Positions 13,189-25,062 are shown, numbered from the stretch's first letter. The stretch: DNA of 64,000 bases from Tetracentron sinense (GCA_015143295.1 CM026551.1:45620034-45684033); one strand, 5' to 3'. Notes: generated from the letters alone by a model not told the origin. Numbers and translations: made by a program.

Positions 13189-14496
13189 GATCCATGGATT
13201 CCATTTGCAAACCTAAGGCATCCAACAATTGGTGGATGACCCTCTTAAGTGCTCACCAGAATGCCTATCACTATTCTAGATAGTATCCAGAGTTTTAAAT
13301 CACTTCCCTTTTTGATTTTAAGCTCGTCTCATTTATGAACTTCTATAAATAACCTTATTCTCATTTATGATTTCATTAATACCCCTTATATCCTTCACCT
13401 CTTGTGTCCTCTGTTTTTTTTATTTGTTTGTTCCCAGCTCGTGCCTTCAGAACTAAGTAATATGAATATAGGTATTTAAGTACATAAAAAAGTACGTATT
13501 GCAGTTGAATTCGGTCATTCCATCCGAAAGAGAAAAAAAAAATGGACCTTTGATCTTAAAAAGTATTAAAATTAGGTTTTAGGTTGCTTAGGGTTGAGGC
13601 CATGAGTTTTTTTTTAGAAGAGAGAACTCGGCTAGAGCTTGTGGTTTAGGATTCTCCTACTCTGACTCTCTCTCTCAGTTTTGTTGTTCCATTTCAATTA
13701 CAACTTTTGGACGCTTAGCGTTGGTAGAAGGGCAGATGCTACCGTCAGTATTTTTTCACTCTAGAACCAAGAACCCTGAGGAAATCACACAAGCTCTACA
13801 GCAAGGAAAACACAACATGGTAACCTGTCCACGTCTTTGTACTTCCCTGGTTTTCTGTTTTTGGTACTGATTTAATTTAGTGTTTTAAGGATTAAATTAA
13901 AAAAACAGTTTTAACCCAACAATAAACAAACTCAAGCTCGTACCGTCCAGGTAAATGAGCCGAGTTGATCTCGAGCTTACAATACTTTTTACTAGCCGAG
14001 CTTGAACACCGTTGTAATTTAATGATCCAAGCCGGAACATCCCACTATCACCTATATACCCTTTGGTGGGAAATAGTTTAGAACTTTAATTAGTCCCATT
14101 AAACAGGTATGTTTAATAGTTATTATAATGGAAAAAAAGAGAAATTCAGAAACAGTATGTATACTAAAGTCCACAAATTTATTATATAGTCTACACTGTA
14201 AAAATGCCTTACCCACCAACATAATAAAATTCAGGCAACTGAGACTTGCAACATCATCATAAATGCAAATCAGTTCCCTCATTTTCCACTTTTAATATTA
14301 GACTACATTAGGAAGTTCATATGTATTGTCCACAGTCCTAAACTTAACTATGTTACACAGAAGACACTACACAAGACATAATACCAATGCTTGATTAAGC
14401 AAAGGAAAACAGCGATTTTCCTAATTTTCGAAGTGATCAAATGGCAGAATTGTGTTAGCCAGACCCATGTTAACATAGATTTGATGAGGGGGCAGT

Positions 14497-17400
14497 CTAC
14501 ATACGGGAGATCAAAAGCGGGACCGACACAGAGGTCTCTTCGCCCATGACTGGGTGGAACAAATCCAATTCCCCGTATCGTTCTAGGACACGCATTCTGC
14601 AGTCCTCAGCAGCCATCAGACCAGTTGAGAACGCCCCATGTACAGACCCCGGGTAGCTCATACTAGTTGCCTCCCCTGCAAAGAAGAGATTATCTACAGG
14701 AATCCTAAGCCTTTCATACATCTCATGGGATTTCCCTACTGCATCATAGCTATAGGATCCAAGCGAGTTAATATCTGTCCCCCAATGAGAAACAAGATAC
14801 TGAATCTGCAAAAGAACATGCCAAAAAACGAGTAGATGTCAGAATATCGAAAACTCTCAAGGCACTGAACCTAGAGTACCCCAGCATTCAGGGATGAGAA
14901 CTGAGCTTTATGCATGATGATCACAGTGCTAACTCTCTTATAGGCCCGAGATTGGTGAAAAAAGAATAAAAGGAAAGCTTTGGAAGGCTAAAATTATGAG
15001 GTCGGCTGATTTCTAGCCTAGGAGATCACCAAGGTGGCACCTACCAAATGGAGGGTTGCCAACTACTCCCTCAAGTGATCCACGGGTAAGACACCAGTAA
15101 GCCATAGAGATCAGATATACTGAAGCCCGGACAAACAGAGAAGAAAAAAGGTGAGTGTGTGTGCAGGTAGGAGTTCGGGAGTAATTTACTGGTTTAGATG
15201 CATCAGGGAGAATCTTTTTGAGTTGAAGGAAAGCAAAATTAGCGGCGGCTTCATCAGACATCTTCTCGATGTCTTGGGCCAGCAGCCCAGCAGGCATATA
15301 AACAAGGACAGGATGACCTGTGGCCTTATGAAGGTTGAGGAAGTAGCTGCATTCATAGGAACTAGAAGCAACAACTCCCAAGAACTCCACATTCGGCCAG
15401 AAGACCTTGTCGAAATGCAAAGCTATCTTGTTCTCAGTCCCAATTCCAAGGCCTGAGATGGCTTCTTCTTTCCACTCTGGTAGCCTTGGCTCAAACTTTA
15501 TGCTCTTGGCTTTCAGAACACCGAGAGGAACAGCAACAACAGCAGCATCTGCTATGAATGTTCTTCCATCCTCAACCGTTACTTTCACTCCATTAAAACG
15601 TCGGACAATTTTTGTAACCCTAAAAGTCAAGACAAGAATAAGCAATTGCTAGCGAAATAATATGCAAAACAGGGGGTCACAGCATAAGCCCATTAATTAG
15701 ATGATTAACTCATACCTGTGGCCTAAACGGATGTCAAGACCTTTGGCGAGAGTGTTTATAACTGGGCGATAACCCCGGACCATAAGCCCATGACCACCTG
15801 GGAGTAGTTCTTCCTGTATGTCAGGTAAAAAGTAATCTAGTGTAAGAATCCATTTTTTTACATACGCTTATAGTATCACCCATGGAACTTGGTATAACAT
15901 TCTGTTATGTTGTTGCTCATTTTATGGGGTCATTTGCATAACGTTTGTTTATAATATTTATAAGGGAGTAATCTCTGAAACTAAGGCTGCACATTGGGCC
16001 GGATGGGCCAGGCTGAGGTTAGTTTGGGCCCAACTCATATATACACTTTATTAGTGTTCTACCTTAGATGTAGTAATAAATAATTAATACTTTCAAACAT
16101 CCCATGGTTGAAAATGATTATTGAGTTTAAATTATACATATATATATATAACTCGGGGTTGGGTCGGGCGGGCCCAACCCAATGTTCAGCCCTACCAAAA
16201 ACAACTCGAAACATAATATTTTTGTCTTTTGAGTCGTGCAATTATTGGTCTTGAGTTCAAATCAGACCCAATCGCAGTTTTAATCGGGGAGAGTTCAATC
16301 GCACCCACAGGTCAACATGTGTCCCTGTTAACCCTTATTAACTGTGGTTAAAATCATTAACCCTTAGGTTTCAATAATCTAACCTTGGTTTTTAGAAAAC
16401 AATATTTAACTCTGGTAATGAACTTTTAACCCAGAGTTAATATTTTTTTTCTAAAAATCAAGGTTTGATTGTTGAACCCTAAGGTTTAGTGAGTCTTAAC
16501 CACAGTTAATAGGGACATGTGTTGACCTATGGGTGCGATTGAACTCTCCCCGAGTTCAATCGCGATAGGCTGTGATTCGATCTCATTGGCCTCAAGCGGG
16601 CCCTTACTATTGTATTGGCCAAATATTGATTGGTCAATATATGTAATTAGGGGATGCTGACCAATATAGGGTCGGCTAGCGGTATTATTTGGTTGGTTTG
16701 CAAAGCAGAAAACCATTTCCAATATTAATAATAACTAGTTGGCGTGCACGTGCACGTGCATGTGCAAGGCACGTGCGTAGATATAATAACAAAAATATTT
16801 AGTTTAAAAATTTGAGGACGATTTTAGAGAAATAGAACCTGAGAATATGTTAGGAACCAAAGAGAAAAATAAGTAAGGGCATTTTGGGTATAAAATTTGA
16901 TGGACGTGCTATTAAAAAAATGAGGGCATTTGGGGTATAGAAAATTAAAAGATTTTTTGAAATAAAGAAAATAATATAGGGGTATTTTGGAAAATATCAC
17001 TTAAGGGAAATGTTAGGAACAAAAATATATATAAGGGCATTTTAGGTATAATACAGTTTGAGGTCATGTTGGAAACAAAAAAAAAATAATGGTATTTTTG
17101 GTATAAATTCTTGAGTGAAAAACTGTCCCTCTATGATATGGGTTTGAAAAGGTCAATTCATTTGAGGTATGAATAAGAGAGAAAGTGTATTAACTATTAG
17201 AGATCGGATCACAACCAAACGCGATTGATCTCCCCAAGTTCAATCGCACCCACAAGTCAACACGTGTTAAGATGCACTAATGCTTGGGGTTCAACAATAT
17301 AACATTGGTTTAAAAAAATAAAAAATATTAATTCTAAGTGTTAAAAATTCTTAACCAGACCTGAATTTTAACCATAGTTAATAGAGAAAGGGATACATGT

Positions 17401-20400
17401 TGACTTGTGGTGTGATCGCAATTGGTAGTGATCCGATCTCTTATTTGAAGTCTCCCCTTTTATAGAAGCTTATATAGATATGTTTTCAGTCGTGATCAAA
17501 TGCCAAATTTATTTTTACCCATTAAATTATGTAGGAACATGAGAGAAAGAAATGAACTCTGTTCTATAAGGAACATGCCCGATATCCATTTTATGTAGGT
17601 AGAGCATAAGCATGCAACTTGACACTTGCCTGATCCCAACCTTTAAGTGAGATGGTATCAGCATCTGCTGCAAACCAACCTTCCAATCTGCATAAGTACC
17701 ACTGCAGTACGTTGTGAGCAAGCCCTTCTTGCCTGCAAATAAAATTGCTTTTCACAATATGATCATAAAAAATTAAACAGAACTATTATATACTACTGAA
17801 AAATGAAACAAAACCTTAAATCTGGTCGTCTTTCAAAAACAATTGAGAAGGCCTGGCGTATGGACATGTCTTCACTGTGTTCCTGCCTTACTTTATCTGT
17901 CTGGAATAATCAATGATCAAACCGTGAACTCAGCAATTACTCACAAAAAGATAATAAACAATCATTCCCTTTGCAGCTTGAGTGGGGGAACACCACCCTC
18001 ATGTGAGGCAGTACTGCTCTGCAGAAGGTTTAGGGCCCACCTGAACCAATGCTACCTACTAAAAATAAACACAACACAGCACACACAGGGCAGTTAATGA
18101 GAAGGAAAGAAGACGTGCCTCTTTTAGAATGCCCTCAAATGCTTCACCGACATTTGTGACTAGTTCTTGAGGAACTTGATTCCCATCTGTATTAAAGAGT
18201 GCATAGCTGCAAAAAAACAGTGAGAAATTTCAGAATGCATACTTGAAGAACCCCTCAACTAATCCATTTTTTCATAGATTGGAAATAATTTTATATTGCG
18301 GTATACACTGAAACTCCATGCTTCATCCCAGTCCACCATTCACATAATACAAATGCAATTTGGGACAGAACACACACTAAGTGGGCGACCTTTTGAAAAG
18401 GTCTTAATCTGCCAATCATCCTGACCAATGATCCTATCCATCTCACAAATGGAACTTTTCCTTAATTGGCCACTCCAAGGAAAAGAAATCAGAAACCATT
18501 TGTGGTTAAAAACAGAACAAAACAATAACAGCGAAGATGAAATGGTTACCTTTCTAAATCATGGTCATACAACACAGAGTTGTCACCACTAGTACGGTAG
18601 AGGGGTAATCCCAGTCTCCCAATTAAGGGTGCCAAGGGATTCTCCTTGCAGACACCATGCAACCTGAAAGCATGATTGTCGAGATTAAACTCTAATTAGA
18701 ACTGATAAGTGGCATCCACATTTAGCAGCAAAAGTAAATAAACCATAAGGTAGACAAATAACAAGCATACCATGATGCACCCATGTCCACAGGAAAACCA
18801 AATGAGTAGTTGGTGTCAACTCGGCCACCAAGTCTATCCCGTGATTCCAACAGGACAACCTGTCAAGGAAAAGTTGGATCAGGTTGACAACAAATCAAGC
18901 AGATAATGAGCAATATCAATCTATATCTCCATTTGTCTGCATACTTGTTCATGTGAAACCAAACTTATGAACCCATAAAATATAGTGGCTGAGAGGAGTT
19001 ATCAATGAGCCTTTCTCACCTGAAAGGCGGCATCGTGAAGAGCACGAGCAGCTGCAACTCCAGCAAAGCCGCCACCTATGACGATAACAGAAGGCGAGAC
19101 TGATTGTCTTCTCTCAACATTTGAATAGCAATAAGCTACAAAAGATGGAGAGCCCAATTCAGTTTCTAGCACAGGTTAAGTGAAGAGGTTGAACATTTAT
19201 GAAGAGGCCAATAAATGCATGAACATAGAATGGAAATTCAACGGTTCCGTAATAACATCAAAATCATTTATGAAAATTTTAACTATACATGCTTTTGTAT
19301 CTAGAATTCATGATAAATTTATTGCTATAGGTATATGCCTTATGGTCATGCTCTATGCATAATCACAGCTTATAGCCTACGTGCGGAAGAATACAATTCT
19401 GAACACGGTCCACATAACCATGGGCATGAGGTGAAGGAGGTTCTTGACCATTCACTTACAAGTAGTGTGATTAATGTGTATAAATAGCTGTAAGAAGAGG
19501 GACCGGTGAAGATGGAGCGACAACAAAGATTTTGAACAGGAAAAAGAGAACGACAAGAAATAAGAAACTACAGGAGTGTCACTTGATACTTCCTTAAGAG
19601 CGAAGAGTTACCAAAATCACACCATAACAGCATCATGTGAAAAACCCTACAATTGTTTTAAGGAATGCTGACAATCAGTACTAAAATACCAATTCATGAA
19701 AGTTAATTCAGAGAAACAATTTCGCTAGCTAAATGACAAATCAATTAAGTTCTAATTGGGGATTAAGGTTTGAGTAATGTTTTGTCGCTCACCACGGTTA
19801 TGCCTTAGCATTTACTTATGTTCTGATTGGTGTATGTGGGCCTAGATAACAAAATTGGAATACTGAACTGCCTACTGGATTTGTGAGAGCAAAGTGGGAA
19901 CTTTAACAGAATTCTCAGGATATTTTTTCCTTCTATATTTCTATTGGGTGTCTTGGGAACATATGAAGATCTTATTCATTAGATAATGCACAGTTGCACA
20001 CAAAGATTAGGTCAAAAATATCATGAGATTTCTTAAAATGTTGATGATATGAATGACAGATGTGGGAACTACCTTGTCAGAACATTAGTTACTAAAAACA
20101 GCAAGAAATGGTTGCAATCAAGGAATAAATGATATTTTAGCAAGCAAAGCATGTGGAACGGGCAATACAGTGTAAAGAGCAGCACAACAGAGTTAATAAA
20201 ACAGAATGGTGGAACAAGTTTCATGTTGCCGACTCAAATATCTGGGATAAAGTATTGATGATGATGATGAAAGCATGTGAGGGAAGAAAGAGATTGCCGA
20301 ACTACCACCAAATGTAGAAATAAGATTATTTTAGGACCAAGAACAATTATGATTCACAAGATAGTGAAGCAAAGGCAGACCTTTAAGTAGAAGATTCATG

Positions 20401-22357
20401 AAACCTTAATCAGAACTACCCATGTTACATGCAATTGAGAACTAATGCATGAATGCATCATAATAATCACCAAGGGAACTACTAAAGACAAATACATACA
20501 CATGCTAACTGCTTATGCATGTATAAACATTGAGCCTGAATACAACTACAAGTATCCACTACTCATCAAATATATGGATGAACACAAGATGAATATTTCT
20601 AGTATGCTGCTTGTGTGCACTATACTATGTACATAGACTATAGTCTAATCAATTATCCCGATGAAAACAACAATTTAAGTACAGGCCAGCCAAAACACTG
20701 TTGCCATACAAATACTCACAATGCATATGCATGTATTTTATTATAAATACAGCTACATGTATGAACTAAGAATGCATGTTCAATGATCAAATATCTAAAT
20801 GGCCTGCTCTGCTGTTTGTAAGACAGTAGGGTAGGACTATATTTTATGACTTGGGATTCTCTCAGGTTACCGGTTATAACCTGGACATAATATCTGTCCC
20901 TTTTCCATCCATATTAACGGCAATACTAACAGAACAGTAAGTAACGGCAAGGACATATGTCATCTCCAGGGCTATAACTGGTCTCAAAATAACCTGAGAG
21001 AATCCCAAGTCATATTTTATAAAAAAAGCATACTTTGAAATCCATTACAAAAGCACAAGCTGCATAACATATACACATACAAAATGTTAATCTTAATTGC
21101 CAACACCAGCATGGAAGAGTGGTTAAAATCATCTCCCTCACTAGGGAGCAGGTCTTGGGTTCAAAATCCATCCAATAAAAGTACCCTTACCCCCAAAAAA
21201 GTTTATCTTAGTTGGCTGTACTAGACTACTAGTATGTAATATGTATAAGTCCATATTCAGTATAGTCGGGTCTCTGTAGCAAAAGGATTATGATATAAAG
21301 TAGGAATACAAATACCAGTACCCACTACGTAATTATTTCCATATTTGTATTCGTATGAAACTATGAATATAAAATATTTATGTAATTATGCATTCATAAA
21401 GGATTGCATATCTGTAATGGGCCATGCTAGTGAGTAAAGAACAATACACAATATATGTGGAGAATCTTAGGCAAAATAACAAAAAAGTTTTTAAAATAAG
21501 TGCCACTTTTTTTGCTAATTAATTATTGATTTCTCTTTCATGAGTATGTGTGGCCCATTGTCATTTTTCTGATAAAGGCATTGTCGCCTTCTCAAGGTTC
21601 CAACCAACCACATTATAAAGACATGATTATGCATGTCTACACTGTGTAAATAGATACGTGCTAAGGTATATAGATATAGATATAAGTATAATATTTTTTT
21701 AATCTTTTTGATGACGAGGGTGTCCGGGCCGACCACCAGACTAATCCCCGGGCACGTGCAGACCCCCCAATCACCCTCAATCACACGCACCAGGTAAGTA
21801 GGGATAAATCCTATGGGTGGCCAACAGGGGAAGAGAATCGAACTCAAGACCCTCGGCCAGCACACCAACCCCCCGTTGGTTGATATAAGTGTATATACGT
21901 ACATATGCTATATGTGTCCGCACCAGTACAACTATTACGTGTGTAATGCATGCATCCCTATGTATAATATGGGTCTAGCAGGCATGCATGTCAGCTGTTC
22001 CACGTCATAACCCACATACCCATGTGGCAGAAGGGTGCGTTGACGATACAATTCACTATAATAAATTAAAATAACCAATACCCATCTGCCATAAACCAAA
22101 CAAAACCAGTCCAGAGCTCCCAAATGAAATGATCAAGTATTAAAACATTCGGTTTATTTGCAATCCAGAGAGATGAAGTGATCCTAATAATTGATTTTAA
22201 CCAAGTTTTTCGACAGACCGAAACTCAAAACAGATCAAAATAAGTGAAGTCACCGACAAATGAAAATAACCACATATCATTCGAAAAACGAGAGATAGAG
22301 AGAATTTTTTAACAGACCTCTCCCCAATTGGCGATTACTCTGGTCTCTGGACTCCAT
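14497..22357 (-). CDS. PAO: Peroxisomal polyamine oxidase (PAO2/PAO3/PAO4 type)
   Basis: Ten coding exons, in order of translation: 22357-22318, 19135-19020, 18859-18771, 18663-18550, 18206-18119, 17900-17815, 17732-17630, 15813-15716, 15619-15190, 14805-14497. The sum is 1473 bases, 490 residues, the length of Arabidopsis PAO2. The start [10 protein letters not shown] parallels MESR.. of PAO2. The FAD-binding GGGFAG is at about 34-39, followed by [11 protein letters not shown]. The ENKI lysine (about 309) matches the conserved flavin-site lysine. The second FAD motif is FFAGEATS. The C-terminus SRM is a PTS1 peroxisome signal. The family oxidises spermine and spermidine, giving hydrogen peroxide and back-converted polyamines. 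Donors after 18119 and 17630 are GC. The 3.2-kb first intron holds a MITE and two SINEs. No stops or frameshifts; probably functional. Confidence 0.95.
16253..16589. mobile_element. MITE, family A, copy 1 (in PAO intron)
   Basis: The two halves are imperfect inverted repeats: GAGAGTTCAATCGCACCCAC..GGTCAACATGTG..AACTGTGGTTAA on the left, and the complement on the right ending GATTCGATCTCATTGGCC. It is collinear with the copy at 62532-62901. Confidence 0.7.
16735..16765 (-). mobile_element. Helitron-like 3' terminus
   Basis: The minus strand shows a GC-rich GCACGTGCACGTGC hairpin followed by CCAACTAG and then T, the layout of a Helitron 3' end (hairpin, short spacer, CTAG, T host base). The other end was not identified. 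Confidence 0.35.
17199..17451. mobile_element. MITE, family A, short copy (in PAO intron)
   Basis: Terminal inverted repeats AGAGATCGGATCAC and GTGATCCGATCTCT are perfect over 14 bases. The inside resembles the 16.3-kb copy (TTCAATCGCACCCACA, CAACACGTGT, TAACCATAGTTAATAG). Confidence 0.75.
17628..17630 (-). promoter_or_regulatory. GC splice donor in PAO (CAG|GCAAGT)
   Basis: The exon must end ..GGTTGGGATCAG for WDQ-EELL to read across. The next bases are GCAAGTG, the textbook GC-donor consensus. The acceptor is ACATACAG before 15813. Confidence 0.85.
18117..18119 (-). promoter_or_regulatory. GC splice donor in PAO (GAG|GCACGT)
   Basis: Exon 18206-18119 must end AAAGAG to join ACAGATAAAG (KE-TDKV, as in relatives). 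The bases after it are GCACGT; no in-frame GT donor is available. Confidence 0.75.
20848..21011. mobile_element. 164-bp MITE with 9-bp target duplication
   Basis: The termini begin GACTTGGGATTCTCTCAGG, mirrored at the right end. The element is flanked by identical ATATTTTAT at 20839-20847 and 21012-21020. A 9-bp duplication fits a Mutator-like family. It sits in PAO intron 1. Confidence 0.88.
21101..21200 (+). mobile_element. Short tRNA-derived SINE-like element
   Basis: It has an A-box-like TGGAAGAGTGG and, about 35 bases on, a B-box-like GGTTCAAAATCC, followed by a C/A-rich tail. Degenerate flanking repeats (TTAATCTTAATTGCC and TTTATCTTAGTTGGC) fit an old target duplication. No tRNA fold is completed, so it is not called a tRNA gene. 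Confidence 0.5.
21691..21881 (-). mobile_element. Au-like tRNA-derived SINE
   Basis: The minus strand contains a B-box (GAGTTCGATTC) and the typical plant SINE 3' part GGCCCGGACACCCTCGTC..AAAAA, ending in an A/T-rich tail. It is flanked by GATATAAGTATA (21679-21690) and GATATAAGTGTA (21882-21893), a 12-bp duplication with one mismatch. It lies antisense-neutral in PAO intron 1, on the same strand as the gene. Confidence 0.75.
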
Positions 22358-22520
22358 TTTGTGAAGATTGTTGTAGATTTAACAACCTAGGCTCCAACGG
22401 CTTCTCAAATTTAAACAACGCAGGAGGTAATTGAGGAGAATAATGGAGGACAAAAATCAAAAGACAAGTGATGAAGTGATTTGAACTCGAAGAAATCCCT
22501 AGGTTAACGAACCAGCTCAT
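22335..22520 (-). promoter_or_regulatory. Upstream ORF overlapping the PAO start codon
   Basis: An ATG at 22520 opens 61 codons and stops at 22335, overlapping the main ATG (22357) in another frame. Ribosomes starting here could not re-use the PAO start. Upstream ORFs are reported to control Arabidopsis PAO2, which makes this plausible. Whether the leader is unspliced here is an inference. Confidence 0.55.
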
Positions 22521-22595
22521 ACGTATAACCACAACGACGGAACGATTGAGCTTGATGGTCGGAAATCGGCGGAATTGGCCGGAAAACGCCGAAAC

Positions 22596-22622
22596 CTACC
22601 GGAAAAATCTGACCTTGCCCAT
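22596..22622 (-). promoter_or_regulatory. Eight-codon upstream ORF in the PAO leader
   Basis: ATG at 22622, stop TAG at 22596, well upstream of the PAO start. Short leader ORFs are common in polyamine-pathway mRNAs, where they couple translation to polyamine level. Function here is inferred. Confidence 0.45.
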
Positions 22623-22718
22623 GAAATCAAATCTAATAATTGAAATCTTTAGGGCTCTTTTTAGCAGAAAATTAGGGATTTTAAAACCTGGTCCGAAAGA
22701 GAGCAAACGAAGAACGCA

Positions 22719-22796
22719 AGAGAGAGAGAGAGAGAGAGAGAGCAAGGAAAATGAATTTTGGGTATCTCAGTTCCGACCTTTTGGGTGGCTTTTATA
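22719..22796 (-). promoter_or_regulatory. PAO core promoter: TATA box and CT repeat leader
   Basis: Minus-strand TATAAAAG (22796-22789) is followed by a CT microsatellite (22742-22719), a typical plant 5' leader. The leader would run about 400 bases to the ATG at 22357. Confidence 0.75.
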
Positions 22797-22799
22797 GCG

Positions 22800-24082
22800 T
22801 TTCTCCAAAGTAAGTAACTTTTGGACCTCCAAAAGGTAAAATTGTCTAAAGAGGAATAAAAATTACTTTTTTTACGGAGCGTAGTTTTGGGAAAAGCCAT
22901 TAATTAGGTTTTTAATTCTCTTAGGTCTTGGAAACAAAATTTGGTAGGTCTTGGGATCTCACCATTTACTACCCTCTTGTTATCTCTAATTACTACCAGA
23001 GCCCAAATCGAGTGGACCCTCCAGAAGTAAGTGTGTCCGGCCCATTCCAACACTGTAAATGGGTAAAATAGTGGCCATTTATGCAAACTTCCAAAAATGT
23101 GGTAGTGACACCACCTGTCTACTTCTGCTAGTGGCAGTATAACCTCACATTAGGGTAATAAAGGTTCCACTACCTTCAGAATTAAAAAAAAAAAAAAATC
23201 TTTTTGATGGCAAGATGGCCTACCTCCCTTGGATTTGTGAGTCTCAACCTAAAAAATAATTTTTGGCGTTCACAGGATTTTGAAGACATTCACTGCATTT
23301 TGGTTATGAGGAGTGGTAGTCCTTTAAAATTTCCCAAAACTCTCAATATGGGTGTAATAGCTAGCGTTGCTACCCTTCAACAAGTTAAGGAAAAACAAAT
23401 TCAAGGAGGAAAGTTATGTTTTTTTTATACTCTTTCTTTAGGTAACATGAAAAAGTAGCAACACTTGTTGCTATACATGCGTAGGTGCTAGCGAAGTGAA
23501 TTTCCAAGTGGGTGGTATGGGATTCATTCAGATGAATTGTGGTACTGTGGCGGTGGATATTCTTACCATTTGTCCCAACTTTCAATACTAAGCTTGTTAA
23601 GGGGCAGTTGGGCATAGTTAGGAATTTTTTATAGGAGTAAATGATGGTTGATTGAAAATGTTAATAATTGCTAATGAATTTGTAAAGAATAATTAGGTGG
23701 ATACGGCATATTTTGGATCTAAGTGGTGGGAGGGTTTGGGGGTGCTGTTCCTGATTTTTTTAGAACTAAGTTTGTGGGCCATCTCATCTGTATGTTAATA
23801 CATATCTTACGAGTATTGTTTCTCCTTCTTTAGGAGGCAACTCTCCTTCACTCATGATTATGCCTTATTAAATAATTAAAATAACATAATATAAAAAATA
23901 TATATAAATATTTTTCAAAAGTTTCGGGCAACTATCCCTTACCTCAAGGCTATGCCCTCTTAAATAGTTAAATAACATAAATATAATTTTTTCCACAAAA
24001 GTTGAGGAGCTAATTGCCTCCCTTGCCCATGCTAACAACGTGTCTATCCCTACCCCCACCCCCACCACCCCCAAAATATCTT
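22800..24082. other. Intergenic region upstream of PAO
   Basis: No gene seen. A diverged tandem pair of roughly 85-90 bases (ATGCC..TTAAATA..TAACATAA..CAAAAGTT) lies at about 23860-24040, followed by a C-rich run at 24048-24072. Confidence 0.45.
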
Positions 24083-25062
24083 GAGGGTCCCGGATAATTT
24101 ACACTCCAAATTATTATCTAAAAAATAATTGATGCCTTCTAACAAGTAAAAGATAAAAAATAAAGGGTAGGTCTCATTAAAGGTGGTCTCCTTTTCACTT
24201 GGACGAATAATATTCCTAGGGTAAACTATCTTTATAGACTATATATATTAGTGAACTTGGTAACTTTCACAAATATATTTTTCCCTTTATACTAATTATT
24301 GAACTCAATAAAGTTAAAAATAGTTCAGTATTTTTTTTATTGGGTTAGTCATTAGAAAAAGTATATTTTGACATTTCTCGTACTTCTTATCTCATTCATT
24401 AATGATTTGTCTATTATATATGAAAATATTAAAGAAAAAATATTTTAGGCTAAACTATGTAGTTAGATGTAAGAAGTTATTCTTTTTATTTTGGTATTTG
24501 AAGAATATTCAATTGGGTTTGGATTTAGGATCGTCGTCTCTAGCTATAGCCAGAGAGGTCATCTCTAACTGCAATGTTATCATGCCAAGTGCTCAAAATA
24601 ACTGAAATTTATAATGCCTTATCCATTTTCCATCAGTCAGTTACTTCCGAATTGGGCAGTTATGGGACACTTGGCATAATAGGATTGTAGCTAGAGAGGA
24701 TGTCTAGCTATAACCACAGACGATCCTAAGTCTTGGGGTTGGGGTTTAAGAGCGAACACCCAACTTAAAAATGCAAGCTAAACATAGTGGGTCTATCAAG
24801 AAGACCCACACGTGGAGGGAATGGAATCTGAACACCACTGATATTTTTTTAAAACACCGCTAATAAGGGATATGTTGGGTAAATTGGGCTAAATCCCTAC
24901 ACACATAGCCAGTTAGAAACACATTGAAAATAATAGATAATTAATCAAGCAATTTAGTTAATTAATTATAATTGAGAATCACTTCGCTAAGAGGCTCTAC
25001 AATGAGTCTTTCTTGAAGATAGTTGAAGCCTCCCATGTGCAAGGGATGTGACAACACTATCT
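24083..25062. repeat. Chimeric repeat, copy A (matches 58464-59233)
   Basis: Collinear with copy B over its whole length: start GGGTCCC..TTACACTCCAAATTATTATC, a central hairpin, and the end GTGCAAGGGATGTG..CACTATCT. Copy A has roughly 200 extra bases near 24235-24450. In copy B the first bases belong to a gypsy gag reading frame, so the unit joins a gag end to noncoding sequence. Its right end meets the SIRE env-like stop codon at 25057. Confidence 0.85.
24521..24733. repeat. Foldback MITE inside copy A
   Basis: About 75-base imperfect inverted arms (TTAGGATCGTCGTCTCTAGC .. and the mirrored CTAGCTATAACC..GACGATCCTAAG) flank an 80-base spacer. It is the same as 58688-58905. Confidence 0.75.

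Larger units (their letters stand above)
11692..14496. other. Convergent intergenic region
   Basis: 3' UTR-like sequence of the NPG1-like gene (11692 to about 12190), a poly(A) stretch with a partial MITE (12841-12945), a nested hairpin array (13041-13219), a short AGCTCG-type transposon scrap near 13930-14030, and the probable polyamine oxidase 3' UTR (about 14060-14496). No further gene is seen. Confidence 0.5.

Noticed and set aside
21111-21175. Possible tRNA gene (A- and B-box-like motifs)
   Set aside because: No acceptor stem or cloverleaf can be completed; the C/A-rich tail and flanking repeats fit a SINE.
21515-21904. Minus-strand open frame of about 130 codons
   Set aside because: It coincides with the SINE and its flanks; no protein family resemblance.
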